Positions 53,787 to 63,747 of a stretch of DNA of 64,000 nt are shown in pieces. Position 1 is the stretch's first letter. Every line of letters starts with the position of its first letter. The stretch spans positions 310,001-374,000 of the forward strand of contig NZ_JAUSTW010000002.1 of assembly GCF_030813055.1 (NCBI RefSeq). The letters are read 5' to 3'. The position numbers and the translations under genes are program-made. The DNA is from Neobacillus ginsengisoli (GTDB lineage Bacteria > Bacillota > Bacilli > Bacillales_B > DSM-18226). Under the pieces are notes generated by a model. The model was not told the origin of the DNA. It searched no databases and was given only the letters and a program-made list of their open reading frames with translations.

Positions 53787-54926
53787 ATGAATGTGATGAA
53801 ACAATCTGCAAAAACAACGGAAACAGTTATTGAAAAAATGCATGAACATGAGCAAATCGTATTTTGTAATGACCCGTCAACAGGGCTAAAAGCAATTATC
53901 GCCATCCATAATACAACACTTGGTCCGGCATTGGGAGGCTGCCGCATGCGTCCGTATCATACCATGGATGAAGCATTGGAAGATGTACTTCGTTTATCAA
54001 AAGGGATGACATATAAATGTGCAGCTGCCGATGTAGACTTCGGAGGAGGAAAAGCGGTGATCATCGGTGATCCTGCAACGGATAAAACACCGGCTTTGTT
54101 TAGAGCCTTCGGTCAGTTCGTAGATTCTTTAAACGGCCGTTTTTATACCGGAACAGATATGGGGACTTCAATTGATGATTTCATCCATGCTTCAAAAGAA
54201 ACGAACTGCATCGTAGGAATCCCTGAAGCGTACGGAGGTGGCGGTGATTCATCAGTTCCGACTGCGCTTGGAGTCATTTACGGCTTAAAAGCAACGAATA
54301 AAGTCGTTTTTGGTACAGAAGATCTTTCAGGTAAAACATACATCATCCAAGGTCTTGGGAAAGTAGGTTACAAAGTAGCCGAACAATTGCTTGAAGCAGG
54401 TGCCGATTTATATGTAAGTGATATTAATGAAGAGGCGATTAAGGCCATTCAAGTACGTGCGAAACAATTAGGAAGCATCGCTCGCCTAATAAGCCAAGAT
54501 GAGGTGTATTCTGCAGAGGCGGATGTATTTGTTCCATGTGCTTTCGGTGGAATTATTAACGATGAAACGATTGATCAGTTAAAAGTAAAAGCCGTGGTTG
54601 GATCAGCTAACAACCAGCTTCTTTTGGAAAAGCACGGAGAATTGCTGAAAAAGAAAGGGATTTTATATGCTCCCGATTACATCGTAAATGCCGGCGGTTT
54701 AATTCAAGTAGCAGATGAACTATACAGCTACAATAATGAGCGTGTGTTAACAAAAACAAAATCCATTTACACATCGTTGTTGGAAGTATACAAACAAGCA
54801 GAGCTAGATAATATCACGACCATTCAAGCGGCTAACCGTCTTTGTGAAAAACGTATGGAGGACCGCAAAAAGCAAAATAGCTTTTTCACTCATACAAAGC
54901 GTCCTAAATGGGCTATTCGTAAATAA
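53787..54926 (+). CDS. pdh: Phenylalanine dehydrogenase
   Basis: 379 residues of the Glu/Leu/Phe/Val dehydrogenase family. [12 protein letters not shown], the catalytic Lys of [17 protein letters not shown] and the NAD site [16 protein letters not shown] are present. [20 protein letters not shown] and the end KRPKWAIRK agree, from memory, with phenylalanine dehydrogenases of Lysinibacillus sphaericus and B. badius, not with leucine dehydrogenase. It deaminates L-phenylalanine to phenylpyruvate with NAD. It is first in a run with the E1/E2 genes 30 bases downstream. Confidence 0.9.
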   Translation: MNVMKQSAKTTETVIEKMHEHEQIVFCNDPSTGLKAIIAIHNTTLGPALGGCRMRPYHTMDEALEDVLRLSKGMTYKCAAADVDFGGGKAVIIGDPATDKTPALFRAFGQFVDSLNGRFYTGTDMGTSIDDFIHASKETNCIVGIPEAYGGGGDSSVPTALGVIYGLKATNKVVFGTEDLSGKTYIIQGLGKVGYKVAEQLLEAGADLYVSDINEEAIKAIQVRAKQLGSIARLISQDEVYSAEADVFVPCAFGGIINDETIDQLKVKAVVGSANNQLLLEKHGELLKKKGILYAPDYIVNAGGLIQVADELYSYNNERVLTKTKSIYTSLLEVYKQAELDNITTIQAANRLCEKRMEDRKKQNSFFTHTKRPKWAIRK

Positions 54927-54956
54927 TAATGAAATTTTTATTAATGAGGTGATGAG

Positions 54957-56024
54957 ATGTCTTTAAAATTTCCAATATTTCAAATCGTCGATGAAAGCGG
55001 ACAATTAATAAATGAACAGTACAAAGATGAAATAACAGAAGAACTTGTCAAAAAATTCTACTATAATATGACTCGCATTCGTACATTTGATCGAAAAGCC
55101 ATTAGTTTGCAGCGTCAAGGAAGACTTGGGACATACGCACCGTTTGAGGGACAGGAGGCTTCTCAAGTCGGAAGCGCACTGGCGCTTGAAAAAGATGACT
55201 GGGTGTTCCCAACATATCGTGACCATGGTGCCACGTTAACATTTGGTGCCAACATGGCTCGTACATATTTATATTGGAAAGGCCGTGTTGAGGGATGTGT
55301 TCCAGAAAAAGGGAAAAAGATATTCCCTCCTGCCGTTCCAATCGCTACTCAAATCCCGCATGCAGCAGGAGCTGCGATGGCGGAAAAAAGAAAAGGAACG
55401 AAAAATGCAGCGATTGCTTATTTTGGCGATGGAGCAACTTCAGAGGGCGATTTCCATGAAGGGTTGAACTTTGCCAGTGTGTTTCAAGCACCGGCTATCT
55501 TCTTTAATCAAAATAACGGCTTTGCCATTTCGGTGCCGATTGAAAAGCAAATGAATTCCGAAACGATTGCACAAAAAGCACTCGCTTATGATATGCCGGG
55601 TGTCCGTGTAGATGGAAACGATATATTTGCTGTATATTTTCAAACAAAGGAAGGGCTTGACCGAGCCCGTAATGGGGAAGGCCCAACTTTGATTGAAGCA
55701 ATTACATGGAGATATGGTGCCCATACAACTGCAGATGACCCGACTAAATACCGCAATCAGTCAGACAGCGACGTAATTCGAGAAAATCGAGATCCACTTC
55801 TTCGTGTGGAGCGCTATATGAAGTTAAACGGCTTCTGGGACGAAGAATGGGTGACGAAAATCAAAGAAGAAATCGCAATCGAAGTTGAACAGGCAGTAAA
55901 GGACATGGAAAGCTTTCCAAAACCGAATGTCAATGATTTATTCGATTATGTATTTGAAAAGCTGCCTTGGACCATTGCCAAACAAAAAGAACAGTATCTT
56001 CAATTAATCGGGAGGGAATCTTGA
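54957..56024 (+). CDS. 2-oxoacid dehydrogenase E1 alpha subunit
   Basis: 355 residues. The thiamine diphosphate motif FGDGATSEGDFHEGLNFASV with NNGFAISVP (about 160-195) is complete. The family includes branched-chain and pyruvate dehydrogenase E1 alpha. Position after phenylalanine dehydrogenase suggests that phenylpyruvate is a substrate, giving phenylacetyl-CoA with the next two proteins. Its stop overlaps the next start (TGATG). Confidence 0.92.
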   Translation: MSLKFPIFQIVDESGQLINEQYKDEITEELVKKFYYNMTRIRTFDRKAISLQRQGRLGTYAPFEGQEASQVGSALALEKDDWVFPTYRDHGATLTFGANMARTYLYWKGRVEGCVPEKGKKIFPPAVPIATQIPHAAGAAMAEKRKGTKNAAIAYFGDGATSEGDFHEGLNFASVFQAPAIFFNQNNGFAISVPIEKQMNSETIAQKALAYDMPGVRVDGNDIFAVYFQTKEGLDRARNGEGPTLIEAITWRYGAHTTADDPTKYRNQSDSDVIRENRDPLLRVERYMKLNGFWDEEWVTKIKEEIAIEVEQAVKDMESFPKPNVNDLFDYVFEKLPWTIAKQKEQYLQLIGRES

Positions 56025-57046
56025 TGATTATTAGTATGGAGAGACCGTTAGAAAATCACACCACAAAAACTAACCAGCTAACACTTGTCCAGGCTGTAAC
56101 AGATGGATTGCGGACAATGTTAAAAGAGGATGACAGAGTCCTTTTGCTTGGAGAAGATATCGGTAAAAACGGGGGAGTATTCCGGGCTACAGAGGGTTTG
56201 CAAGAACAATTTGGGGAAGATCGCATTATAGATACACCGCTGAGCGAAGCGGGGATTATCGGAGCATCTATCGGATTGGCGGTCAATGGATTCAAACCTG
56301 TAGTGGAAATGCAGTTCCTTGGATTTATTTATCCGGCGTATGAACAGATCATGACACACGCATCACGCATCCGTATGCGTACGATGGGAAGCTATTCTGT
56401 TCCGATGGTTATCCGCGCTCCATACGGTGCAGGCATCCGTGCTCCAGAAGTTCACTCAGACAGTGTGGAAGCATTGTTCACACATATGCCCGGAATTAAA
56501 GTGGTATGCCCGTCTTCTGCCTACGATGCAAAAGGTCTGCTTATCGCAGCAATCGAAGACCCGGATCCAGTCTTATTTTTAGAGTCCATGAGAATCTACC
56601 GTGCAAACCGAGAAGAGGTTCCAGAAGGAAAATACGTGGTTGAAATCGGAAAAGGGAAAAGGCTTAAAGAGGGAGATGACATTACTGTTATCGCATGGGG
56701 AGCAATGGTACCGGTAGCAATGAAAGCAGTTGAACAGGCCGAAAAAAACGGCATTACATGTGATGTCATTGATTTACGCACCCTTTATCCAATTGATAAA
56801 GACATCATTGCAGAATCCGTTCAAAAGACCGGTCGTGCGGTTATTGTTCATGAAGCCCATGAAACAGGCGGAGTTGGCAATGATATTATTTCGATTATTA
56901 ATGATACATCGTTTCTGTACATGAAATCTCCAATTGAACGGGTAACAGGTTTTGATGTACCAGTTCCATTATTTGCGCTGGAAGAACATTATTTGCCAAC
57001 ACCCCAGCGAGTATTAAAAGCAATCGAAAAAGTTGTGCATTTCTAG
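56024..57046 (+). CDS. 2-oxoacid dehydrogenase E1 beta subunit
   Basis: 340 residues from ATG 56024, inside the upstream stop and 10 bases after GGAGGGAA; a frame from 55967 overlaps E1 alpha and is not used. VLLLGEDIGKNGGVFRATEG, GIIGASIGLAVNGFKPVVEM and the C-terminal domain with VIDLRTLYPID are typical E1 beta. It forms the heterotetramer with the preceding product. Confidence 0.92.
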   Translation: MIISMERPLENHTTKTNQLTLVQAVTDGLRTMLKEDDRVLLLGEDIGKNGGVFRATEGLQEQFGEDRIIDTPLSEAGIIGASIGLAVNGFKPVVEMQFLGFIYPAYEQIMTHASRIRMRTMGSYSVPMVIRAPYGAGIRAPEVHSDSVEALFTHMPGIKVVCPSSAYDAKGLLIAAIEDPDPVLFLESMRIYRANREEVPEGKYVVEIGKGKRLKEGDDITVIAWGAMVPVAMKAVEQAEKNGITCDVIDLRTLYPIDKDIIAESVQKTGRAVIVHEAHETGGVGNDIISIINDTSFLYMKSPIERVTGFDVPVPLFALEEHYLPTPQRVLKAIEKVVHF

Positions 57047-57058
57047 GAGGGGAAAACA

Positions 57059-58354
57059 TTGGTTGAAGTAAAACTTCATGATATAGGTGAAGGAATGACA
57101 GAGGGAGAAATTATTCACTATTTCGTAAAGGTGGGGGATACGGTAAAGGTTGACCAGCCGCTGGTAGAAGTTCAAACAGATAAAATGGTGGCTGAGCTTC
57201 CTTCACCGGCCTCTGGAAAAGTTAAGAACATTGTTGTAGATAGTGGTACCACGGTTTCCGTCGGTACTACGATCCTTGTGCTGGAAACGGAAGCTGGAAA
57301 ATCGGTAGTTCCAGAAATGGAAATGAAACTCGAAGAAGCCGTTCCTAAAAAGTCCGAGGCCTCAACAACACAACCGCAGCAACAAGCTCCAGCTGAGAAT
57401 AAAGGTGAAAAAAGATTCATCATTGCGGCGCCTTACACGCGAAAAATCGCGCGCGAGTTTCGTGTAGATATTAACGAAGTAACAGGTACGGGCACATTTG
57501 GGCGAATCACAGTAGAAGATCTATACACCTTTGTTAAAAAACGAGATGAGATCCAGTCTTCGAAAGAAATGAAAGCGGTTTCTAATAAAGTGATCGAAGA
57601 AAAGACAGAACCAACACAAGAGATTCAAAAGCAGGACGTACAGAACATAAAAGAAACAAAAGAAGAAGATGTGCTGCCATTTAGAGGACGCCGCAAGCAA
57701 ATTGCATTGAAAATGACCAAATCATTTTATACAATTCCTCATGTGACACATTTTGAAGAGACGGATTTAACCGAGCTACTTTCATATCGAAACGATTTAA
57801 AAGAAATGAATTTGAATGTTTCAGCTGTTGCATTCTTTATAAAAGCTATCGCGGTGGCATTAAAACAATTTCCTGTATTCAATGCGAAGCTTGATGAAGA
57901 TAACGAAGTGATTCGGTTAGAAAAAGAATATAACATTGGAATTGCTACAGATACAAAAGACGGCTTAATTGTGCCTGTCATTCATCATGCTGATAAATTA
58001 TCCGTTCGCCAAATTCATGACAAACTTAAAGAGTTAACGAAAAAAGCGCAAGAGGACAAACTGACTCCAACAGATTTGAGAGGCGGCACATTTACAATCA
58101 GCAATGTAGGTCCTTTAGGAAGTATCGGTGCAACGCCGATTATTAATCATCCGGAAACCGGGTTAATTGCCTTTCATAAGACGAAAAAAATGCCAGTAGT
58201 CATGGAAAATGATGAGATTGCGATTCGCTCTATAATGACAATGTCGATGGCGTTTGACCACCGCGTTGCGGACGGTGCTACGGCCGTTGCCTTTACGAAC
58301 CGCTTTAAACAATTGGTTGAAAACCCAAAGATATGGCCAATTGAACTAGCGTAG
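57059..58354 (+). CDS. 2-oxoacid dehydrogenase E2 (dihydrolipoyl acyltransferase)
   Basis: 431 residues from TTG 57059 behind AGGAGGGG. One lipoyl domain with the lipoylated Lys in VQTDKMVAELPSP (about 43), a linker, a peripheral-subunit-binding domain (APYTRKIAREFRVDINEV), a long charged linker and the catalytic domain ending with the His/Asp motif FDHRVADGAT. It transfers the acyl group to CoA. No E3 (lipoamide dehydrogenase) gene follows, so E3 must come from elsewhere in the genome. Confidence 0.93.
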   Translation: MVEVKLHDIGEGMTEGEIIHYFVKVGDTVKVDQPLVEVQTDKMVAELPSPASGKVKNIVVDSGTTVSVGTTILVLETEAGKSVVPEMEMKLEEAVPKKSEASTTQPQQQAPAENKGEKRFIIAAPYTRKIAREFRVDINEVTGTGTFGRITVEDLYTFVKKRDEIQSSKEMKAVSNKVIEEKTEPTQEIQKQDVQNIKETKEEDVLPFRGRRKQIALKMTKSFYTIPHVTHFEETDLTELLSYRNDLKEMNLNVSAVAFFIKAIAVALKQFPVFNAKLDEDNEVIRLEKEYNIGIATDTKDGLIVPVIHHADKLSVRQIHDKLKELTKKAQEDKLTPTDLRGGTFTISNVGPLGSIGATPIINHPETGLIAFHKTKKMPVVMENDEIAIRSIMTMSMAFDHRVADGATAVAFTNRFKQLVENPKIWPIELA

Positions 58355-58418
58355 TTATCTGGTGAATGCTCATTTTGATCTCATGCATCTATTAATAGAG
58401 TTTAGGGAGGAATAAGTA

Positions 58419-59789
58419 ATGAAACCTGCACCACTGCAAAAGAAGTTGTTGCCGCGACATATAAGTCTGATGGCAATGGGGGGAGCAATAGGTACCGGGA
58501 TTTTTAAAGGGAGTGCTGAAACCGTTTCATTAGCTGGACCAGGGGTTATCTTCACTTATGTGTTCGCAGGGCTATTGCTTCTTGTTGTTATGGGAGCTAT
58601 TGCAGAAATGGCAATCGTCTATCCGAACACAAATATGAAAGGTTTTGTTCAGAAAGCATTCGGTAAGCGCGTCTCCTTCGTTATGGGCTGGTTGTATTGT
58701 TTCATGTGGTTGGCCGTATGTGTCATTGAGGTAGTTGTGGCGGGAAGCTTTTTGCAATATTGGCTTCCATCCATCCCGCTATGGGAATTAAGTTTAGGCT
58801 GTGCAGCTTTAGTCATTGGAATTAACATGATGAATGTTAAAAACTATGGGGAATTTGAATTTTGGTTTGCCGGCATTAAAATCGCAATGATTATGGTATT
58901 TATCGTCTTAGGAGCTAGTATATTATTTGGTTTCATCCCAAGCAAGGAATCCAACTATCTGCAAAATTTTACACATCATGGAGGGTTTTTCCCAAATGGG
59001 TGGATGTCGATATTTACAGCGCTTTTAATTGTTATGTTTTCTTATGGAGGTTCTGAATTAATAGGACTCACAGTACCAGAAGTAAAAGGTGCAGAACGTA
59101 TTTTACCTAAGGTTATTAAAAGTTTTATTTGGAGAATTATTTTGTTTTACACGCTGCCAATACTTATAATCTGCGGTTTAATTCCTTGGAATGAACTTAG
59201 CCACCAGGCAAGTCCGTTTGTCCAGGTGTTATCAATGACCGGCCTGCAGGGATCAGCTCACATTATGAACTTTATTTTAATTACAGCTGTCCTATCGGCA
59301 GCTAACTCTGGTATATATGGTTGCACAAGGATGCTGCATTCTTTAGCGGTAGAAGGGGAAGCACCAAAGTCTTTTTCTTATGTATCAAAAAACGGTGTTC
59401 CATTGTATAGTTTAATGTTAACTGCAGTTGTATTAATCGGAGGCTCTATGATCGCCTTTGTTGCACAGGATAAGGTATTTATGTTATTAATGGCGGTTCC
59501 TGGCTTTGTTGTATCATTGGTATGGATCAGCATTTGTTTAGCACAGTTAAAACTTCGCAAATCCTATTCAAAAGATCCAAGCTTTAAATTGTGGGGATAC
59601 CCGTATATAACAGCGTTTACAGTGGTTACGTTAAGCATTATTTCATTCATATTTGTGTTTAATGAACAGAATAGAGTGAGTATTATTACTTGTCTCGTTG
59701 TTTTAGCAGTGTTGGTCGTGATCTCCATCTTTAAATTTAAAAATGTGGATGGACAGGTTACAAAGATAACAGAAAAGAATATAGTATAG
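58419..59789 (+). CDS. APC-family amino acid permease
   Basis: 456 residues with 12 hydrophobic segments. MGGAIGTGIFKGSAETVSLAGPG is the family start, and FSYGGSELIGLTVPEVKGAE is the TM6 region of the amino acid transporter (AAT) group, with AANSGIYGCTRML downstream. Position in the phenylalanine operon suggests import of phenylalanine or another aromatic amino acid. ATG 58419 follows AGGGAGGAA. A terminator lies 160 bases on. Confidence 0.88.
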   Translation: MKPAPLQKKLLPRHISLMAMGGAIGTGIFKGSAETVSLAGPGVIFTYVFAGLLLLVVMGAIAEMAIVYPNTNMKGFVQKAFGKRVSFVMGWLYCFMWLAVCVIEVVVAGSFLQYWLPSIPLWELSLGCAALVIGINMMNVKNYGEFEFWFAGIKIAMIMVFIVLGASILFGFIPSKESNYLQNFTHHGGFFPNGWMSIFTALLIVMFSYGGSELIGLTVPEVKGAERILPKVIKSFIWRIILFYTLPILIICGLIPWNELSHQASPFVQVLSMTGLQGSAHIMNFILITAVLSAANSGIYGCTRMLHSLAVEGEAPKSFSYVSKNGVPLYSLMLTAVVLIGGSMIAFVAQDKVFMLLMAVPGFVVSLVWISICLAQLKLRKSYSKDPSFKLWGYPYITAFTVVTLSIISFIFVFNEQNRVSIITCLVVLAVLVVISIFKFKNVDGQVTKITEKNIV

Positions 59790-59951
59790 TCTTATCTAAA
59801 CATAGATTTAGTAGATAGACTATTTAAAGTAGGAAATAATCTGAGGAAAGACGTTTGCTCCTTGTTTAAGGTTCAATAAATGGAAAAAAATGAATAATTG
59901 GTGAACGTTTAATTTTAATAGATTTGTGAACACGGACGAGTATTTAGACAA

Positions 59952-59988
59952 GATTCTCCCTTTTTTATAAGAGGGGGAATTTTTTTTA
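59952..59988 (+). terminator. Terminator after the permease gene
   Basis: GATTCTCCC and GGGGGAAT pair across TTTTTTATAAGA with eight T at the end. It closes the phenylalanine operon and stands about 15 bases before the truncated ligase gene. Confidence 0.75.
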
Positions 59989-60002
59989 GAAACAACGATA
60001 TA

Positions 60003-60791
60003 AAGGTAGTTACAGATCGACTCGCAACTGCTTTAGATAGTATAGGATTTAAAAAAGGTGATCGTTTATCAATTATGCTTCCAAATTCCCCGCACTACAT
60101 TTTCACCTTATTTAGTACGTTTCGTTTAGGTGGAATTGCTGTTCAAGTTAATCCGATGTATGTAGAAAGAGAAATCGAACATGTTTTAAATGATTCTGAC
60201 TCTGAATACATAGTTGTGCTGGATTCCCTTTATCCAAAAGTAAAGAAATTACAATCAAATACTTCAATAAAAAAAGTGCTTGTTGTTAGCTTTGGCGGAA
60301 CAAGAATCGATCTTGACGAAGGAGATCGTTATTTCGATGAGTTTCTTCATGAAGAGGTAAATATCCCGGAAGTTGAGATTAACCGCCGAGACGATGTAGC
60401 ACTTTTACAATATACAGGCGATGTTGCAAAAATGGACGAGGAAGGCTATTTTTATATCCTTGATCGGAAAAAGGATGTCATTATTGCAAGTGGATACAAT
60501 GTCTACCCTCGTGAAATAGAGGAAGTACTCTATCAGCTGGAAGCAATAGAAGAGGCACTCATCATTGGTGTTTCTGATACTTACCGTGGGGAAACTGTAA
60601 AGGCTTATGTCAAACTGAAAGAAGGATATTCGATTACGGCTGAGGAAATAAAACAGTACGGTAAGGAAAATCTTGCACCATATAAGGCACCTAAAGATGT
60701 CGAAATTCTCTCCGAGCTGCCAAAATCATCTGTAGGAAAACTACTCAGAAGAGTTTTAAGAGAAGAAGAATCAGCGAAAGTAAAAGCTTAA
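60003..60791 (+). pseudogene. Fatty-acyl-CoA ligase with two large deletions
   Basis: The frame starts KVVTDRLATALDSIGFKKGD, about 40 residues into a FadD-type ligase, and has no own start signal. It runs to DDVALLQYTG and then directly to DVAKMDEEGYFYILDRKKDV. About 220 residues between, with the ATP loop (YTGGTTG) and the adenylate motif, are missing in frame. Both ends of the gap are expected to carry ACAGGCG, so the loss probably came from recombination at this microhomology. The C-terminal domain is intact. It cannot be active. Confidence 0.85.
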
Positions 60792-60807
60792 TAGGAAAAG
60801 AGGGATA

Positions 60808-61589
60808 ATGATGAGTATTACTAAACTATTCAGTTTACATGGAAAAACAGCCATTGTAACGGGTGGCGGACGAGGCTTAGGGCAGCAAATCGCTGAAGTG
60901 TATGCTGATGCAGGGGCAAATGTTGTGGTGTGTTCCAGGAATTTTGAAGCAACCGGCAATTAAGTGAAGCTCTCAAAGAAAAAGGGGTTCGTACCCTTGC
61001 ATTTAAATGTGATGTGTCCAATCAAGAGAATATTCAACATGTCGTAGATGAAACGATGAAAGAATTTGGCCGGATTGATATTCTGGTCAATAATAGCGGT
61101 ACAAGCTGGGGCGCACCTGCATTAGAAATGCCTCTTGATAAATGGGACAAGGTGATGGATATCAACCTTAAAGCTGTCTTCTTATTTTCTCAAGCTGTAG
61201 GAAAAATAATGGTGGAACAGCGTTCTGGTAAGATTATAAATATTGCCTCCATTGCCGGTATGGGCGGTCAGGACCCATTGGTGATGGATGCGATCGGTTA
61301 TTCTACAAGCAAAGGTGCAGTCATTACGTTTACAAAAGATTTAGCCGTCAAATTGGCGCCTTATAATGTTCACGTTAATGCGATTGCGCCTGGATTTTTC
61401 CCTACAAAAATGGCAAAAGCTATATTGGATTATTCAGGGGAAAAAATCCTTGAGAGAACACCTGCGGGACGCTTTGGCTCAGACGACGATATGAAAGGAC
61501 CTGCATTATTTTTAGCTTCTGATGCTTCTGACTATGTATTCGGGCATGTTCTTGCTGTTGACGGCGGAACAAGTGCCTCAGTTCAATAA
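60808..61589 (+). pseudogene. SDR-family dehydrogenase with one frameshift
   Basis: ATG 60808/60811 starts a short-chain dehydrogenase: HGKTAIVTGGGRGLGQQIAE. The frame stops at TAA 60961-60963 after FEATGN, while the next frame continues QLSEALKEKGVRTLAFKCDV and reaches the end at 61589 with the active-site NNSGTS, YSTSK and DGGTSAS. So one base was lost or gained near 60955. Without that, length (about 258) and motifs are complete. The sequence downstream of the shift looks under little decay. Confidence 0.85.
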
Positions 61590-61635
61590 GTAGCATGTTG
61601 AAATCCTGAACAATTAGACCTTTGAAGGTTTCTAT

Positions 61636-61668
61636 AAAAAATGCCAGATCCATTGATCCGGTATTTTT
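61636..61668. terminator. Terminator between the SDR pseudogene and the hydrolase
   Basis: AAAAATGCCAGATC pairs with GATCCGGTATTTTT around CATT, with two mismatches and A/T runs on both sides. Suits two convergent genes. Confidence 0.7.
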
Positions 61669-61711
61669 CATAATTATTATTTTTTTATAAATTCTATCAC
61701 TTTATAATTGA

Positions 61712-62476
61712 CTAAATCGATTGCTTCTGCACATATATATGACCTGCCCCCGGGACAGTAAGAAATTGAGCATTTGGAATAATACGAGCAAGGGTGACTC
61801 CATTTTCATAAGGGACCAGTCGATCTTCATTTCCATGGATAACTAAAGTTGGAGCTTTGATTTGGCAGATTTCATCGTAGGTGTCATGAGCCATGCATGC
61901 TTGAAGCTGAAGCATGTAGGCATAGGGAAGAATAGGTATTTCAATTCTTTTTTGAATATCCTCCGCTATTAAATCCTTGTAATGATCGATAAATGATTGA
62001 CTGTAAAGAATCGGTGCGGTCGCCCAGGCAATTTCCTCCGGTGTTGAATTAGTGGATGCTCTTGAAAGCATGAGCATTGAAACATCAGCTCTGGGTTGTA
62101 CATGGTTTACTCCGCCGGAGGTTGTACAGCCTAATATAAGAGATCGGATACGCTCGGGATACTTTAGTGCTAACCTTTGGGCAATCATCCCACCCATGGA
62201 AATGCCATATACATGGGCGGAATCAACACCCGCTGCATCTAATACAGCATTTGCATCATCAGACATAAGCTCAATGGAATAAGGGGACTGGGGTTTACTG
62301 CTTAAACCGGTACCGCGATTATCAAAAACTATCACTTTAAAATGCTCACTGAGAGCAGGTAGAGTTCGAAACCATGACTTTGAATTAAGTGACAAACCCA
62401 TAATTAATAGTAAGGGTTCACCATCACCGTGGACTTCATAATAAAGTTCAATTCCATTCGCATGGGCTATTGGCAT
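61712..62476 (-). CDS. Alpha/beta-fold hydrolase
   Basis: 254 residues from ATG 62476, nine bases after AAGGAG. Oxyanion part LLLIMGLSLNSKSW, nucleophile Ser in GISMGGM (about 95), Asp in NEDRLVP, His in PGAGHIYV. The type resembles 3-oxoadipate enol-lactonase-like and PHA/ester hydrolases. The C-terminus ends very soon after the His (IYVQKQSI), shorter than usual by about 15 to 20 residues, which suggests C-terminal truncation. Substrate unknown; PHA genes lie upstream on the other strand. Confidence 0.8.
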   Translation of the reverse strand: MPIAHANGIELYYEVHGDGEPLLLIMGLSLNSKSWFRTLPALSEHFKVIVFDNRGTGLSSKPQSPYSIELMSDDANAVLDAAGVDSAHVYGISMGGMIAQRLALKYPERIRSLILGCTTSGGVNHVQPRADVSMLMLSRASTNSTPEEIAWATAPILYSQSFIDHYKDLIAEDIQKRIEIPILPYAYMLQLQACMAHDTYDEICQIKAPTLVIHGNEDRLVPYENGVTLARIIPNAQFLTVPGAGHIYVQKQSI

Positions 62477-62637
62477 ATAAAACAACTCCTTTTTCTTCTG
62501 GATAATGTAAATTAAATGTTATTTGGTACAGGCAAAGAACACGATGCTGAATATTTTGTGAATTTCAAATTGACTTAAACTCTGAATTTCATTATGATTA
62601 TAGCAACATACCATCTGGTTAGTTAAGAGGAATTTAA

Positions 62638-63114
62638 ATGACATCCAAAGACAATGATCCGGTTACTTTTTATAAACATCTAGAAAAGAAATGGAATAAA
62701 AGCATCCATTCCTATACGAATAGCCAATCTTTCTCCATTGCCTTTGGTGAAGAGTTGGAAAATCATTTGGATCGGGTAATAATTCACAGAAAGTTCATAA
62801 ATAGTTGGTTAAAGCGGTTCGACTTGGCGAATAAAGATGAAATAGCTGCCCTTGCATTAAGAAAAATAGATTGTGAGGAAAAACTGGACCATCTTGAAGA
62901 TACAATCTACATGATCACCCAAAAGCAAAAAAGTAATCACATTAATTTAAAAAAGGTAAGAGAATCATTAGAAGAAATAGTATGTGAATTCGAACACACA
63001 GAAAGAAACTTCCGGTGTTACAAGATGAAAATACTGGAAAAAGAACTAGAGGATTTAAAACAATTTTTTCATAAACAAACTAATTTTGATATGGAGGAAA
63101 GAAACAATGACTGA
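62638..63114 (+). CDS. PhaR/PhaE-like PHA synthase-subunit or granule protein
   Basis: 158 residues, helical and charged. LANKDEIAALALRKIDCEEK followed by LDHLEDTIYM matches the tail-end helix of PhaR/PhaE-type subunits (PTKxDIA-type box then EEKLD). A C-terminal coiled coil follows. Class III/IV PHA synthases of Bacilli need PhaR next to PhaC. ATG 62638 comes after AAGAGGAA. It overlaps the next gene by eight bases, so these form one operon. Confidence 0.6.
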   Translation: MTSKDNDPVTFYKHLEKKWNKSIHSYTNSQSFSIAFGEELENHLDRVIIHRKFINSWLKRFDLANKDEIAALALRKIDCEEKLDHLEDTIYMITQKQKSNHINLKKVRESLEEIVCEFEHTERNFRCYKMKILEKELEDLKQFFHKQTNFDMEERNND

Positions 63115-63730
63115 AAAAAATGAGAAAGAAGCAGTGTTAGAAAATCAAGAATCCGAGGGTGTCCAAGAAGAGCAGCTATCAAGTTTCGAACTTATCTGGA
63201 AGCTTGGATTTGACGAATTAAATGCATGGGGTGAACGTTTAAATTACCGCGATGAAATCTTTTTAAATTCAGCTAGGAATTATGTTGAAAGAGTTAGGCA
63301 TAATCAAGAAAATATTAAGGCAATCACAGAGCAATTCAGCAAAGAACTACGAGAGTGGGAAAAAGGTGCTCGCGAGGAGTTACTGATGTCAACAACAACT
63401 CTTCAGCATTTCTTCCCGATTAAGTCATATGAAGAAATTAATCGTGTTGTAGATGATATCCAAAAAAGAACAACTTTGCTTTTATTGAACCCTTTTCAAA
63501 CTTTAACCAGCGGTCAAGGACTGGACAAGTATTTGGAAACGGTTGAAAAATATATTTCATTTAGAAAAAATGGCAGAGAGAAATATATTGATAGTGTTAA
63601 GAATACAACCAATGTGTTATATGAAAATCAAAAAATATTTGTGAATCTTTTCTCTAAACAAGTGAAAAATACGATTTTTCCATTTCAAAAATATATGAAT
63701 AATAAATCAACTGAGACGACAAATTCATAA
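63107..63730 (+). CDS. Phasin-like PHA granule protein
   Basis: 207 residues from ATG 63107, behind GGAGGAAAG and overlapping the previous stop. It is nearly all helix with an acidic N-terminus and a long amphipathic core (LNYRDEIFLNSARNYVERVR), as in granule-associated phasins. No enzymatic motif. It is followed by a PhaR-like gene 17 bases on. PhaP or a PhaR relative are both possible. Confidence 0.55.
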   Translation: MTEKNEKEAVLENQESEGVQEEQLSSFELIWKLGFDELNAWGERLNYRDEIFLNSARNYVERVRHNQENIKAITEQFSKELREWEKGAREELLMSTTTLQHFFPIKSYEEINRVVDDIQKRTTLLLLNPFQTLTSGQGLDKYLETVEKYISFRKNGREKYIDSVKNTTNVLYENQKIFVNLFSKQVKNTIFPFQKYMNNKSTETTNS

Positions 63731-63747
63731 AATAGGGGTGGAACATA

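Noticed and set aside
53787..54926. Leucine dehydrogenase as the identity of this gene
   Set aside because: The [11 protein letters not shown] region and the C-terminal KRPKW block fit phenylalanine dehydrogenases, and the neighbours handle phenylacetate.
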